The position numbers were made by a program, and so were the translations under genes. A stretch of 64,000 bases of DNA from positions 124,001 to 188,000 of the forward strand of contig CANLCX010000004.1 in NCBI GenBank assembly GCA_947489315.1, in the 5' to 3' direction. This document shows positions 49,371 to 58,429 of the stretch, one piece after another. Positions within the stretch are counted from its first letter, which is position 1; each line of letters starts with the position of its first letter. The notes beneath the pieces were generated by a model, which had not been told where the DNA came from, searched no databases, and saw only the letters and a list, made by a program, of their open reading frames with translations. This DNA comes from an uncultured Sphingomonadaceae bacterium (GTDB lineage: Bacteria > Pseudomonadota > Alphaproteobacteria > Sphingomonadales > Sphingomonadaceae).

Positions 49371-49811
49371 TCAGCCTGGTTTATAGATCGCCAATCGGTT
49401 GCCTGAAGGATCCAGACATTCAAAACGTTGCCCGCCGGGATAGGCAAAAATCTCTTTGACGATTGCACCATCCGCGGCTTTCACCTGCGCGAGAGCTGCT
49501 TCTAAATCATCTGTTTCAAAGGTTGGCATGGGGGCGGGCGGTTCTTCGCCGGCGGCGATGCCAATTTGCACTGGCCCGCCTTCGACTGTGGCATAGTCTG
49601 GCCCATAGTCGGTAAAGGCAAAGCCGAAGGCCTTTTCGTAAAAGGCTTTGCTGGCACCGAGATCTTTGGCTTTCATTTCCATATAATTGGGGGTGATTTT
49701 AGGCATGGTTTTCGCTCCTGATAATGGGGAGGCAGATTTTGGCGTGCAGGATATCAGGCCGGTAAGCCCAAGCAGGCCAAACACCTGAATCACGTCGCGC
49801 CGGTCAGCCAT
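49371..49811 (-). CDS. VOC-family protein with Tat/lipoprotein-like leader
   Basis: A 146-residue protein. Residues 1-22 read DRRDVIQVFGLLGLTGLISC, a twin-arginine-like leader with a lipobox (LISC), which would make an exported lipoprotein. The VOC (glyoxalase/bleomycin-resistance) domain follows from about 38: YMEMKAKDLGASKAFYEKAFGFAFTDYG to FECLDPSGNRLAIYKPG, with Glu and a Gln/His metal-ligand position uncertain. The internal ATG at 49706 (MPKITPNYMEM) has a perfect AGGAG eight bases upstream, while the ATG at 49811 has none. A short cytosolic form of 111 residues may therefore be the main product, or both may be made. Confidence 0.75.
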   Translation of the reverse strand: MADRRDVIQVFGLLGLTGLISCTPKSASPLSGAKTMPKITPNYMEMKAKDLGASKAFYEKAFGFAFTDYGPDYATVEGGPVQIGIAAGEEPPAPMPTFETDDLEAALAQVKAADGAIVKEIFAYPGGQRFECLDPSGNRLAIYKPG

Positions 49812-49869
49812 GGTGTGATCATAGTTTGTGTTGAGATCAAAACAAGAACATTTTCAACTGGTCAAGAGC

Positions 49870-50400
49870 TCAGGTAAATTGTGGTGCATCACTTCGTCGT
49901 TCCAGCGACAACACATCTCGCCATTGGCCGGTCAATGGGCCGAACGTCATTTTCCCGATACGCTCCCGGCGGCCTAATATCTTGAAGCCAGCTGTTTCGT
50001 GCAATTTTAAACTCGCGACGTTTTCCGGAAAGATGCCTGCGGTCAGTGTCCAGATGCCAGCTTCCTCCGAAGCGGCGATGATAGCTTGCAATAGTTTTCG
50101 TCCAACCCCCAAACCGCTAAAGCTGGTTCCAACATAGACACTTTCTTCGGCCACTCCGGCATAGACGCAGCGGGAAGAGGTCGGGCTGAGCGCCGCCCAT
50201 CCGGCAAGCTCATCGTCCGCAAAAGCGCCCAGACGCGGTACTTTCAAATGAGATTGATCCCATTCATCCCAACTGGGAGCATGTTGCTGGAACGTGGCAT
50301 GACCCGTATCCATGCCTTGCTGATAGATGCCTAAAATGGCGGAGGCATCGATTTCCGTGAGGTTTCGAATGACGATATCTGCAGCTGCCACGATGGCCAT
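49870..50400 (-). CDS. GNAT-family N-acetyltransferase, phosphinothricin-acetyltransferase-like
   Basis: A 176-residue protein. IVIRNLTEIDASAILGIYQQGMDTGHATFQQHAPSWDEWDQSHL resembles the Pat/Bar opening, and SVYVGTSFSGLGVGRKLLQAII with EEAGIWTLTAGIFPENVASLKLHETAGFKILGRRERIGKM is the GNAT core typical of that group. Likely substrates are amino-acid-like amines, unproved. It starts four bases after the gltB stop with GGAG upstream, so it is the last gene of the gltD-DUF2059-gltB unit. Confidence 0.85.
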   Translation of the reverse strand: MAIVAAADIVIRNLTEIDASAILGIYQQGMDTGHATFQQHAPSWDEWDQSHLKVPRLGAFADDELAGWAALSPTSSRCVYAGVAEESVYVGTSFSGLGVGRKLLQAIIAASEEAGIWTLTAGIFPENVASLKLHETAGFKILGRRERIGKMTFGPLTGQWRDVLSLERRSDAPQFT

Positions 50401-50404
50401 ATAT

Positions 50405-53400
50405 TTACTCCGCTGCTTGAATGGCCTCGCTGTCCGACAACGAATGATCCAACCGGTTCACCATCTCTTTGGGGCAAACCTGCCAAAAACATTCCCGCCA
50501 GCGATCCCAGTCGCGCAAGATCGTTTCCGACCAGTTGCTGTCGGTGGTCCGATGATGCGCTTCGATCAGGGATTTGAGATGCTCCTCCCAATAGCCACTG
50601 TCCAGCCGCTGCCAGATGATGCTTTCGGGATTGGCATGTTTCTCAAAATTCCGCTCGAGGTCGAGGATGAAGGCCATGCCGCCTGTCATGCCCGCGCCAA
50701 AATTATTGCCCACTGCGCCGAGAATGACCGCATTGCCGCCGGTCATATATTCGCAGCCATTCGCACCGCAACCTTCTACGACCACGTCAGCCCCTGAATT
50801 ACGGACCGCAAACCGTTCGCCCGCTTGGCCTGCTGCGTATAACTGACCCGCTGTCGCGCCATAGAGCACGGTGTTGCCGATAATCGTATTGGCCTTGCTG
50901 TCGAGCGGCGAGCTGACCATCGGACGCACGACAATTTTGCCGCCGGACAGGCCCTTGCCGACATAGTCATTGGCATCGCCAAAGACTTCCAGCGTAATCC
51001 CCTGACACAGGAAGGCACCGAGCGATTGGCCGGCACTGCCGCGCAGGCGCACATGGACATGATCTTCGTTGAGCGTGCTCATGCCATATTTGGCGGTGAC
51101 CTCTGCCGAGAAACGGGTGCCAACTGCGCGGTGCGTGTTGCGCACCGTATAGGTGAGCTGCATTTTCTCGCGCCGCTCAAATACTGGTTGCGCGTCTGCA
51201 ATCATTTGCGCGTCGAGACTGTCAGGCACTTCATTGCGATGGGTTGGCAGGTTGAACGTGCGCTCGGTATCGGGGGCGTCGACCTTGGCGAGGATCGGGT
51301 TGAGGTCGAGATCATCAAGATGCTCGGCCCCGCGACTAACCTGCCGCAACAATTCTGTGCGCCCGATAACCTCTTCCAAGGTCCGGTAGCCGAGACGCGC
51401 GAGAATCTCGCGCACTTCTTCGGCCATATAGGTCATCAGGTTGATGACTTTTTCCGGCGTGCCAGTGAACTTTTCGCGCAGTTTTTCGTCCTGCACACAA
51501 ACGCCAACGGGGCAGGTGTTGCTGTGGCATTGCCGGACCATGATGCAGCCCATGGCGACAAGGCTAAGCGTGCCGAGACCAAATTCTTCCGCGCCCAATA
51601 TGGCCGCGATCACAATATCCCGGCCAGTTTTCAAGCCGCCATCGGTACGCAGTTTCACACGGTGGCGCAGGCCATTGAGGGTCAGCACCTGATTGGCTTC
51701 GGTGAGCCCCATTTCCCATGGCGTACCAGCGAATTTAATCGACGTCTGCGGCGATGCACCGGTCCCGCCGGTATTACCGGAAATCAGGATGACATCGGCA
51801 TGCGCCTTGGCGACGCCCGCGGCAATCGTGCCGATACCGGCCGCGGAAACCAGCTTCACACAGACCCTTGCCCGTGGATTGATCTGTTTGAGATCATAAA
51901 TGAGCTGCGCGAGATCCTCGATCGAATAGATATCGTGATGCGGCGGCGGGCTGATCAAGGTGACACCCGGTGTTGAATGGCGCAGTTTTGCGATAAATTC
52001 GGTAACTTTAAAGCCAGGCAATTGCCCGCCTTCGCCGGGCTTCGCGCCTTGGGCAACCTTGATCTCGACCTCTTCACAGGCGCCGAGATATTCCGCTGTC
52101 ACGCCAAAGCGCCCAGAGGCCACCTGTTTAATCGGGCTGGATGCATTGTCGCCATTCTCGAAAGGCGTGTAGCGGCGTTTCTCTTCTCCGCCTTCACCGG
52201 ATACGGATTTCGCGCCGATGCGGTTCATAGCAATGGCGAGTGTTTCATGGGCTTCAGGGCTAAGCGCGCCGAGCGACATGCCCGGTGTGTTGAAGCGTTT
52301 GCGGATTTCAGTAATCGCCTCGACTTCGTCGATCGGAATGGGTTCTGGCGCGTAGTTAAATTCCATCAGGTCGCGCAGATAGATCGGCTCCAGTTCGCGG
52401 ACCCCTTGCGAAAATTGCAGGTAGGAGGAATAGCTATCATGGGCGACCGCGCTTTGCAGCAAGTGCATGAGATGCGCGCCATAAGCATGCGCTTCCCCGC
52501 CATCGCGCTGTTTGTAGAAACCGCCCACGGGCAAACGGACAACGGCCGGTTCAAAGGCAGCTTCATGTTTATCCTGCGCGTTGATGAACAGCGACGCATA
52601 GCCTTCGCCGGATATTTTGGTCGGCATGCCGGGGAACAGATCGTTGCACAATGCGCGCGATAGACCCACGGCTTCAAAATTATAGCCGCCACGATAGCTG
52701 GAGATCACTGCGATGCCCATTTTGGACATGATCTTTAGCAGGCCTTCGTCGACCGCTTTCTTGTGGCGCGCTATGCATTCGTCGAGGGAGAGTCCGTCGA
52801 ATAACCCGCGCGCGTGGCGGTCTTCGACCGCTGCTTCGGACAGATAGGCGTTGACCGTGGTCGCTCCGACGCCAATCAGCACCGCATAGCAATGGGTGTC
52901 GAGACATTCAGCCGCCCGAACGTTGACTGAGGCATAAGCGCGCAGCCCTTTGCGCACCAAATGGGTGTGCACGGCGGCGGTTGCGATAATCATGCTGATT
53001 GCCATATGATCTTCGTCAATATTTTCGTCGGTCAAAAAGACTTCTGTCTTACCCTGTCGTACGGCTTGCTCTGCTTCATCGCGGATCCGGGCAATGGCAT
53101 CGCGCAATTCAATCGCGCCGCCGGTGTTGGACATGGTGCAGTCAATTTCGGAAACCGCATCGCCAAAGCTGGCCTTTAGTCGCTCCCAAGCACCACAGCT
53201 GAGCACCGGGCTATCGAGCACTAGAACGTTTTCATTTTGGCTGTCTTTTTCCAATATGTTGGCAAGATTGGAAAAGCGCGTGCGCAGGCTCATCACATGG
53301 CGTTCGCGCAGACTATCAATCGGCGGGTTGGTCACTTGGCTGAAATTCTGGCGGAAAAAATGGCTGATCTGGCGTGGCTTTAAGCTGATCACTGCCAGTG

Positions 53401-54934
53401 GCGTGTCATCGCCCATGGAGCCAATGGCTTCCTTGGCATCCTCGACCATTGGCGCGAGGATTACTTCCATATCTTCCAATGTATGGCCGGCGGCGGTTTG
53501 TCGGCGGATCAACTCTTCCTTGGTGAAATTCATCCCGGCATCGGCAGGAGCCGTTGGCAGGTCATCCATCGTCTGGAAGCCTTTGACCCGCTCGGGATAA
53601 GGTTCTTCAGATGCGATTTTATCTTTGATCGCCTTGTCGGTGAAAACGAGACCTTCTTGCAAATCAACCGCGATCATCTGGCCCGGCCCAAGCCGCCCTT
53701 TTTCGATAATCTGGCTTTCGGGGACGACCACCATCCCGGTTTCCGACCCGATGATCAGCAGATTGTCAGACGTTTTACTGTAGCGCAGGGGCCGCAACGC
53801 ATTGCGGTCTACGCCTGCCACAGCCCAGCGGCCGTCGGTCATAGCAAGGGCAGCGGGGCCATCCCATGGCTCCATCACGCTCGCCATATATTCATACATG
53901 GCTTTATGGGCTGGATCCATTTCGGCTTCGTTTTGCCAGGCCTCGGGTACGAGCATGAGCTTTGCCGTCGGCGCATCGCGACCGGAGCGGCAAATTGTTT
54001 CAAACACCGCGTCCAGCGCAGCGGTATCTGAGGCACCGGCGGGGATCACGGGTTTAATATCTTCGGAATGATCACCAAAGGCGAGGCTCGCCATCTTGAT
54101 CTCGTGGCTCTTCATCCAGTTTTTGTTACCGCGGATCGTGTTGACCTCGCCATTATGCGCGAGCGTCCGAAACGGCTGAGCCAGCCACCATTGCGGGAAG
54201 GTATTGGTCGAATAGCGTTGGTGGAAAATCGCGACGCGGCTTTCAAATCGCTCGTCGGTCAAATCCGGATAGAAGACCGAAAGGGATTCTGCGAGGAACA
54301 GGCCTTTATAGATGATCGAGCGGCAGGACAGGCTGCAGATATAAAAGTCCTGAATCTGCGCTGCGATAACCTTTTTCTCAATCCGCCGGCGGATGAGATA
54401 AAGGTTTTTTTCAAATTCCGCGATGCTCTGACGATCGGGCAGCGGTCCTGCGATCATGATTTGCTCAATTTCCGGCCGGGTATTTTGCGCCTTGACGCCG
54501 ATGACAGACACATTGACCGGAACCTGACGCCAGCCATAAATTTTATAACCGGCTTCGATGATTTCCGCTTCGACAATGGTCCGGCAGGTTTCCTGCGCGC
54601 TCAAATCCGTGCGTGGCAGAAAGATCATGCCCACAGCGAGCCGGTTTGGCAGAACCTTATGACCGCTATCGGCAATCGCATCGTCAAAGAAGCGCGCTGG
54701 CAAATCTACATGTAAACCTGCCCCATCGCCGGTCATTCCATCCGCATCGACCGCGCCGCGATGCCAAACCGCTTTGAGCGCATCAATAGCCGACGACACA
54801 ACCCGCCGCGAAGGTTTGCCATCGGTCGCCGCGACCAGTCCAACGCCGCAGGCATCGGATTCAAATTCAGGTCGGTACATGCCGGTTTCGGCAAGGCGCT
54901 TATGTTCGGGCGTGGGATAATAGTGGGTCATCAT
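50405..54934 (-). CDS. gltB: Glutamate synthase (NADPH), large subunit
   Basis: The 1509-residue alpha subunit, which makes glutamate from glutamine and 2-oxoglutarate. Cys29, in DACGVGLVAA, becomes the N-terminal nucleophile after propeptide removal. The glutaminase domain is followed by the FMN barrel (KPGEGGQLPGFKVTEFIAKLRH, GNTGGTGASPQTSIKFAG) and the 3Fe-4S cysteines in CIMVRQCHSNTCPVGVC; the C-terminal beta-helix has repeated GG-rich units. All key residues are intact. The DUF2059 gene lies between it and gltD. Confidence 0.98.
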   Translation of the reverse strand: MMTHYYPTPEHKRLAETGMYRPEFESDACGVGLVAATDGKPSRRVVSSAIDALKAVWHRGAVDADGMTGDGAGLHVDLPARFFDDAIADSGHKVLPNRLAVGMIFLPRTDLSAQETCRTIVEAEIIEAGYKIYGWRQVPVNVSVIGVKAQNTRPEIEQIMIAGPLPDRQSIAEFEKNLYLIRRRIEKKVIAAQIQDFYICSLSCRSIIYKGLFLAESLSVFYPDLTDERFESRVAIFHQRYSTNTFPQWWLAQPFRTLAHNGEVNTIRGNKNWMKSHEIKMASLAFGDHSEDIKPVIPAGASDTAALDAVFETICRSGRDAPTAKLMLVPEAWQNEAEMDPAHKAMYEYMASVMEPWDGPAALAMTDGRWAVAGVDRNALRPLRYSKTSDNLLIIGSETGMVVVPESQIIEKGRLGPGQMIAVDLQEGLVFTDKAIKDKIASEEPYPERVKGFQTMDDLPTAPADAGMNFTKEELIRRQTAAGHTLEDMEVILAPMVEDAKEAIGSMGDDTPLAVISLKPRQISHFFRQNFSQVTNPPIDSLRERHVMSLRTRFSNLANILEKDSQNENVLVLDSPVLSCGAWERLKASFGDAVSEIDCTMSNTGGAIELRDAIARIRDEAEQAVRQGKTEVFLTDENIDEDHMAISMIIATAAVHTHLVRKGLRAYASVNVRAAECLDTHCYAVLIGVGATTVNAYLSEAAVEDRHARGLFDGLSLDECIARHKKAVDEGLLKIMSKMGIAVISSYRGGYNFEAVGLSRALCNDLFPGMPTKISGEGYASLFINAQDKHEAAFEPAVVRLPVGGFYKQRDGGEAHAYGAHLMHLLQSAVAHDSYSSYLQFSQGVRELEPIYLRDLMEFNYAPEPIPIDEVEAITEIRKRFNTPGMSLGALSPEAHETLAIAMNRIGAKSVSGEGGEEKRRYTPFENGDNASSPIKQVASGRFGVTAEYLGACEEVEIKVAQGAKPGEGGQLPGFKVTEFIAKLRHSTPGVTLISPPPHHDIYSIEDLAQLIYDLKQINPRARVCVKLVSAAGIGTIAAGVAKAHADVILISGNTGGTGASPQTSIKFAGTPWEMGLTEANQVLTLNGLRHRVKLRTDGGLKTGRDIVIAAILGAEEFGLGTLSLVAMGCIMVRQCHSNTCPVGVCVQDEKLREKFTGTPEKVINLMTYMAEEVREILARLGYRTLEEVIGRTELLRQVSRGAEHLDDLDLNPILAKVDAPDTERTFNLPTHRNEVPDSLDAQMIADAQPVFERREKMQLTYTVRNTHRAVGTRFSAEVTAKYGMSTLNEDHVHVRLRGSAGQSLGAFLCQGITLEVFGDANDYVGKGLSGGKIVVRPMVSSPLDSKANTIIGNTVLYGATAGQLYAAGQAGERFAVRNSGADVVVEGCGANGCEYMTGGNAVILGAVGNNFGAGMTGGMAFILDLERNFEKHANPESIIWQRLDSGYWEEHLKSLIEAHHRTTDSNWSETILRDWDRWRECFWQVCPKEMVNRLDHSLSDSEAIQAAE

Positions 54935-54979
54935 ATTTTCATTTCAGTAAGTGGAAGCAGCTATTGAGGGCGCTGCTGT

Positions 54980-55870
54980 TTATTGGTCTTTCGCCATTGT
55001 CGCTTTGGCATTGGACTGCGCTTTTTCGAGCGCTTCGTAATATTTCTCAAACGCCGTGTCAGAATCGGTGCTGAGTTGATTGACCCGTTCCCGGTCTTCT
55101 TTTGACCAGTTGTCGGGATTTTCCCAATCGATTTCGTCGTCCGAATTTTCAACGTCTTCCATCACCTCCTCGACCGAAGCGAAAGGATTGTTGGCATCGG
55201 TTATTTCCACAGACGGCAGATGGGCGGTGGCTTTCTCGACTTTCTTCATGATGTCGGGCATGGCCTGCATCAATTCGGGCACCATGCTCATCATCGATTG
55301 CATCATTTCCGGATCGACAAAGACCATCATATAGTCGCGCGCAAAGGCGCTGCCGGTATCGGTGGCGAAAAAATCGTTCATTTCAGTCAGCTGGGCCACA
55401 GTGAATTTGCGCGCATAAATATTGGTTAGCGCTGTGCGGACGGCGGGCTCCATAGTGATCATCAGATCGACCATCTCGTCCATGATAACCTTGGTCGAAA
55501 TTTGCGTCCGCTCTGCGTAATGCGGATCCATCTCTGTTGCCATTTCGGCCAACGTCTTTTCGCCCATGCCATCCGGCATATCGCCTCTGGCAACGCCACC
55601 GGCACCGGCAAGATCACCCATGCGCATATTGCCCATGCTTTTCATCATCTGGTCCATCATCTGGTCCATCGTGCCCTTCATCATCCGCTCATAGGTGCCA
55701 AGCGGGAAGAGATAGTCGACGGCGCTTTGGGCTGCATCAAGGCGTGCTGGCGCAATGGGTGCGGCTTCGGCTTCAACTGCCTCTGTGGCAACGTCTGCAT
55801 CTTGAGCCACGGCAGGAGAACTCAAAGCCAAAGCCATTGAACTTACAGTGGTTGCAAAGAATTTTTTCAT
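54980..55870 (-). CDS. DUF2059 secreted protein, set between gltD and gltB
   Basis: A 296-residue protein with a Sec signal (MKKFFATTVSSMALALSSPAVA, before QDADV). An Ala/Glu-rich linker is followed by a Met-rich stretch (MMKGTMDQMMDQMMKSMGNM) and the DUF2059-type segment ALTNIYARKFTVAQLTEMNDFFATDTGSAFARDYM, then more Met-rich sequence and an acidic tail. Function is unknown. It is on the same strand as gltD (24 bases downstream of it) and gltB (45 bases upstream of it), so all three should be one transcript. Confidence 0.85.
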   Translation of the reverse strand: MKKFFATTVSSMALALSSPAVAQDADVATEAVEAEAAPIAPARLDAAQSAVDYLFPLGTYERMMKGTMDQMMDQMMKSMGNMRMGDLAGAGGVARGDMPDGMGEKTLAEMATEMDPHYAERTQISTKVIMDEMVDLMITMEPAVRTALTNIYARKFTVAQLTEMNDFFATDTGSAFARDYMMVFVDPEMMQSMMSMVPELMQAMPDIMKKVEKATAHLPSVEITDANNPFASVEEVMEDVENSDDEIDWENPDNWSKEDRERVNQLSTDSDTAFEKYYEALEKAQSNAKATMAKDQ

Positions 55871-55894
55871 CTAAAACTCCGAAAATAAGGATGT

Positions 55895-57349
55895 TCAGGC
55901 GGCTTGTTTTGCTGCCTTTGCTTTTTCGCGCAAAAATTTGTGCATATGCTCGGTCACATCGCGACCATCACGGATGCCCCATACCACAAGGCTGGCGCCG
56001 CGGACAATATCACCAGCGGCAAAAACACCGTCGAGATTGGTCATCATGCTCTTATGATCAACTCGCAAAGTGCCCCAGCGTGTTACGCTAAGATCTGGGG
56101 AATCAAACAGGCTGGGCAGCTCTTCGGCATCAAAGCCCAAAGCCTTGATCACCAGATCGGCCTCTAGCGTAAATTCGCTATCAGGCTGCACCTCTGGTGC
56201 GCGGCGGCCGCTGGCATCGGGCGCGCCCAAGCGCATCTTCGTTGCCTTGACGGCGGTGACATGTTCGGTGCCTTCAACCGCTTTGGGAGCAGACAGCCAA
56301 ACGAATTCAACGCCCTCTTCCTCAGCATTTTTCACTTCATTCTGCGAGCCCGGCATATTCGCGCGATCACGGCGATAGAGGCATTTTACCGATTTGGCAC
56401 CTTGCCGCACCGAGGTACGGACACAATCCATGGCGGTATCGCCGCCGCCAATCACGACGACATTCTTGCCCTCAGCGTTGAAGCGGCCATTGTCGAAATC
56501 AGGCACATCATCGCCAAAACTTTTGCGGTTGGACGCGGTAAGGAATGCGAGTGCTTCCTCGACACCGGGTGCGCCGACGCCCGGCATTTTAATCTCGCGT
56601 GCCTTATAGACACCGGTAGCGATCAGGATCGCATCATGTTTGATGCGCAGCTCTTCTAGAGTAGCATTTTTACCGACTTCAAAATTCTCGTGGAAATGGA
56701 TGCCACCGTCTTTCAATCGCTGCACGCGCCGCATGATTACGTCTTTTTCGAGCTTGAAGCCGGGAATGCCATAGGTTAGCAATCCGCCAGCGCGATCATG
56801 ACGGTCGTATATATGCACATCATAGCCAGCCACACGCAGATATTCTCCGGCGGTCAGCCCTGCAGGGCCGGCACCAATAATACCAACCGATTGTCCGCGG
56901 GATTTGCCAGCAACCAGCGGCTCGACCCAACCTTCTTCCCAAGCCGTGTCGGTAATATATTTTTCAACCGCGCCAATGGTCACCGCGCCATGGCCAGAAA
57001 ATTCGATCACGCAATTGCCTTCACACAAACGGTCCTGCGGACAGATACGTCCACAAATTTCTGGCATGGTCGATGTCAGGTTCGACATTTCATAGGCTTC
57101 GCGCACGCGTCCTTCGGCCGTCAGGCGCAACCAATCGGGGATATGATTGTGCAGCGGGCAGTGGGTCGAGCAATAAGGCACCCCGCATTGCGAACAACGG
57201 GCGGCTTGTTCTGCTGCCTTTGCGGGCGCGTAACGGTCGGCAATTTCCTGAAAATCCTCGGCGCGCAGTGTTGGTTCACGCTTGTCCGGATAAGTTTGCC
57301 CGGTATTGACAAATTTCAACATGTCTAATTTTTTCGTGCCTTTTGGCAT
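55895..57349 (-). CDS. gltD: Glutamate synthase (NADPH), small subunit
   Basis: The 484-residue beta subunit that feeds electrons from NADPH to gltB. Two [4Fe-4S] cysteine sets are in CSQCGVPYCSTHCPLHNHIP and CGRICPQDRLCEGNC; the FAD motif is IIGAGPAGLTAGEYL, and the NADPH motif VIGGGDTAMDCVRT. The ATG at 57349 (MPKGTKKLDMLKF) fits the family start; another ATG at 57322 is possible, and the frame is open upstream to 57445 with non-coding-looking residues. It is the first gene of its unit, divergent from uppP. Confidence 0.97.
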   Translation of the reverse strand: MPKGTKKLDMLKFVNTGQTYPDKREPTLRAEDFQEIADRYAPAKAAEQAARCSQCGVPYCSTHCPLHNHIPDWLRLTAEGRVREAYEMSNLTSTMPEICGRICPQDRLCEGNCVIEFSGHGAVTIGAVEKYITDTAWEEGWVEPLVAGKSRGQSVGIIGAGPAGLTAGEYLRVAGYDVHIYDRHDRAGGLLTYGIPGFKLEKDVIMRRVQRLKDGGIHFHENFEVGKNATLEELRIKHDAILIATGVYKAREIKMPGVGAPGVEEALAFLTASNRKSFGDDVPDFDNGRFNAEGKNVVVIGGGDTAMDCVRTSVRQGAKSVKCLYRRDRANMPGSQNEVKNAEEEGVEFVWLSAPKAVEGTEHVTAVKATKMRLGAPDASGRRAPEVQPDSEFTLEADLVIKALGFDAEELPSLFDSPDLSVTRWGTLRVDHKSMMTNLDGVFAAGDIVRGASLVVWGIRDGRDVTEHMHKFLREKAKAAKQAA

Positions 57350-57622
57350 GCAGATCGCTCGTTTCTTGTGTTTTTCGATTAGGATGACCCTGCCCTTCTG
57401 AGCGGGCGTTGGGCTCGCGATAGTCGAAACATAGGCTAGAGTCACGCAAAAACAGGAATATATGACAGTTATGCTTACCTATATAACATAAAAGCAGGGT
57501 TTTGCATCATCATCTTTGGTCGTGATCATGATTAAAGTATCAGATCGGACCTAAATTCACGGACGACAAATCGGGATCGCGCTTATATAGGTACATCTCC
57601 ATCAGTTGTTCCGGGTCCCATC
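57350..57622. other. Divergent region between gltD and uppP
   Basis: These 273 bases hold the promoters of gltD (leftward) and uppP (rightward). The middle (about 57465-57490) is AT-rich, with TATATGACAG and CCTATATAAC. I see no gene, no tRNA-like fold and no operator strong enough to name. Confidence 0.5.
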
Positions 57623-58417
57623 ATGACATTTATTCAAATGCTGCTCCTCGCCGTCGTGCAAGGCGTCACCGAATTTTTGCCAATTTCCTCCTCCGGCCAC
57701 CTGATATTGCTTCCCGTTTTCACGGGCTATGCCGATCAAGGGCCGATGATTGATATCGCGGTCCATGTCGGATCGCTGCTCGCTATCATCACCTATTTTT
57801 TCAAGGACGTCATTTCTTTGGGCAAGGGCGGCTTTGCTACGATCGGTATTGGCAAAGCGGATGCGGAACGTCGCCTGCTCTGGTGGATCATCATCGGCAC
57901 AATCCCCGCTGTTATTGTTGGCTTGTTCCTGAAAACCGGCGGCTATCTCGAAGGATTTCGCAGCACCACATTGGTCGGTATCAACCTGATCATCTATGGT
58001 GTGCTTCTTGGGATTGCTGATCGAGTTGGCCAGCAGGTTAAATCTTTCGAGGACATGACACTCAAAGACGGGATAATCGTTGGCCTGGCCCAAGCGCTGG
58101 CATTGATCCCTGGAACAAGCCGCTCCGGCGTAACGATGACGGCCGCGCGTTTCCTCGGCTATAGCCGGGTGGAATCGGCACGTTTCTCGTTTTTGCTATC
58201 GATACCGGCCGTTGCTGGCGCGGGCATCTTGATTGTACCGGACCTTATGGGCGCAAGCAGCGATTTGCTCAAAGAAGCTCTGATCACGGGCGCTCTGACC
58301 TTTGTCGCGGCCTTTGCCACGATGACGTTCCTGATGCAGTTCCTGCGCAAGGCATCGATGATGATATTTGTGGTATACCGCGTCGCAATGGGCGCTGCGC
58401 TGCTGATCTTTTTTTAA
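57623..58417 (+). CDS. uppP: Undecaprenyl-diphosphatase UppP (BacA)
   Basis: A 264-residue inner-membrane phosphatase that recycles the lipid carrier for lipid II. The active-site motifs are VVQGVTEFLPISSSGHLILL (residues 11-30) and ALIPGTSRSGVTMTAARFLG, with the (E/Q)-rich and PGxSRSG patterns. About eight helices are predicted. It converges on the NDUFA9-like gene with 12 bases between stops. Together with murA and murJ it supplies wall synthesis. Confidence 0.97.
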   Translation: MTFIQMLLLAVVQGVTEFLPISSSGHLILLPVFTGYADQGPMIDIAVHVGSLLAIITYFFKDVISLGKGGFATIGIGKADAERRLLWWIIIGTIPAVIVGLFLKTGGYLEGFRSTTLVGINLIIYGVLLGIADRVGQQVKSFEDMTLKDGIIVGLAQALALIPGTSRSGVTMTAARFLGYSRVESARFSFLLSIPAVAGAGILIVPDLMGASSDLLKEALITGALTFVAAFATMTFLMQFLRKASMMIFVVYRVAMGAALLIFF

Positions 58418-58429
58418 CGGAGGAAAGTA

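Noticed and set aside
54068-54715. Plus-strand open frame of 215 codons
   Set aside because: It is antisense to gltB, whose glutaminase domain is conserved there.
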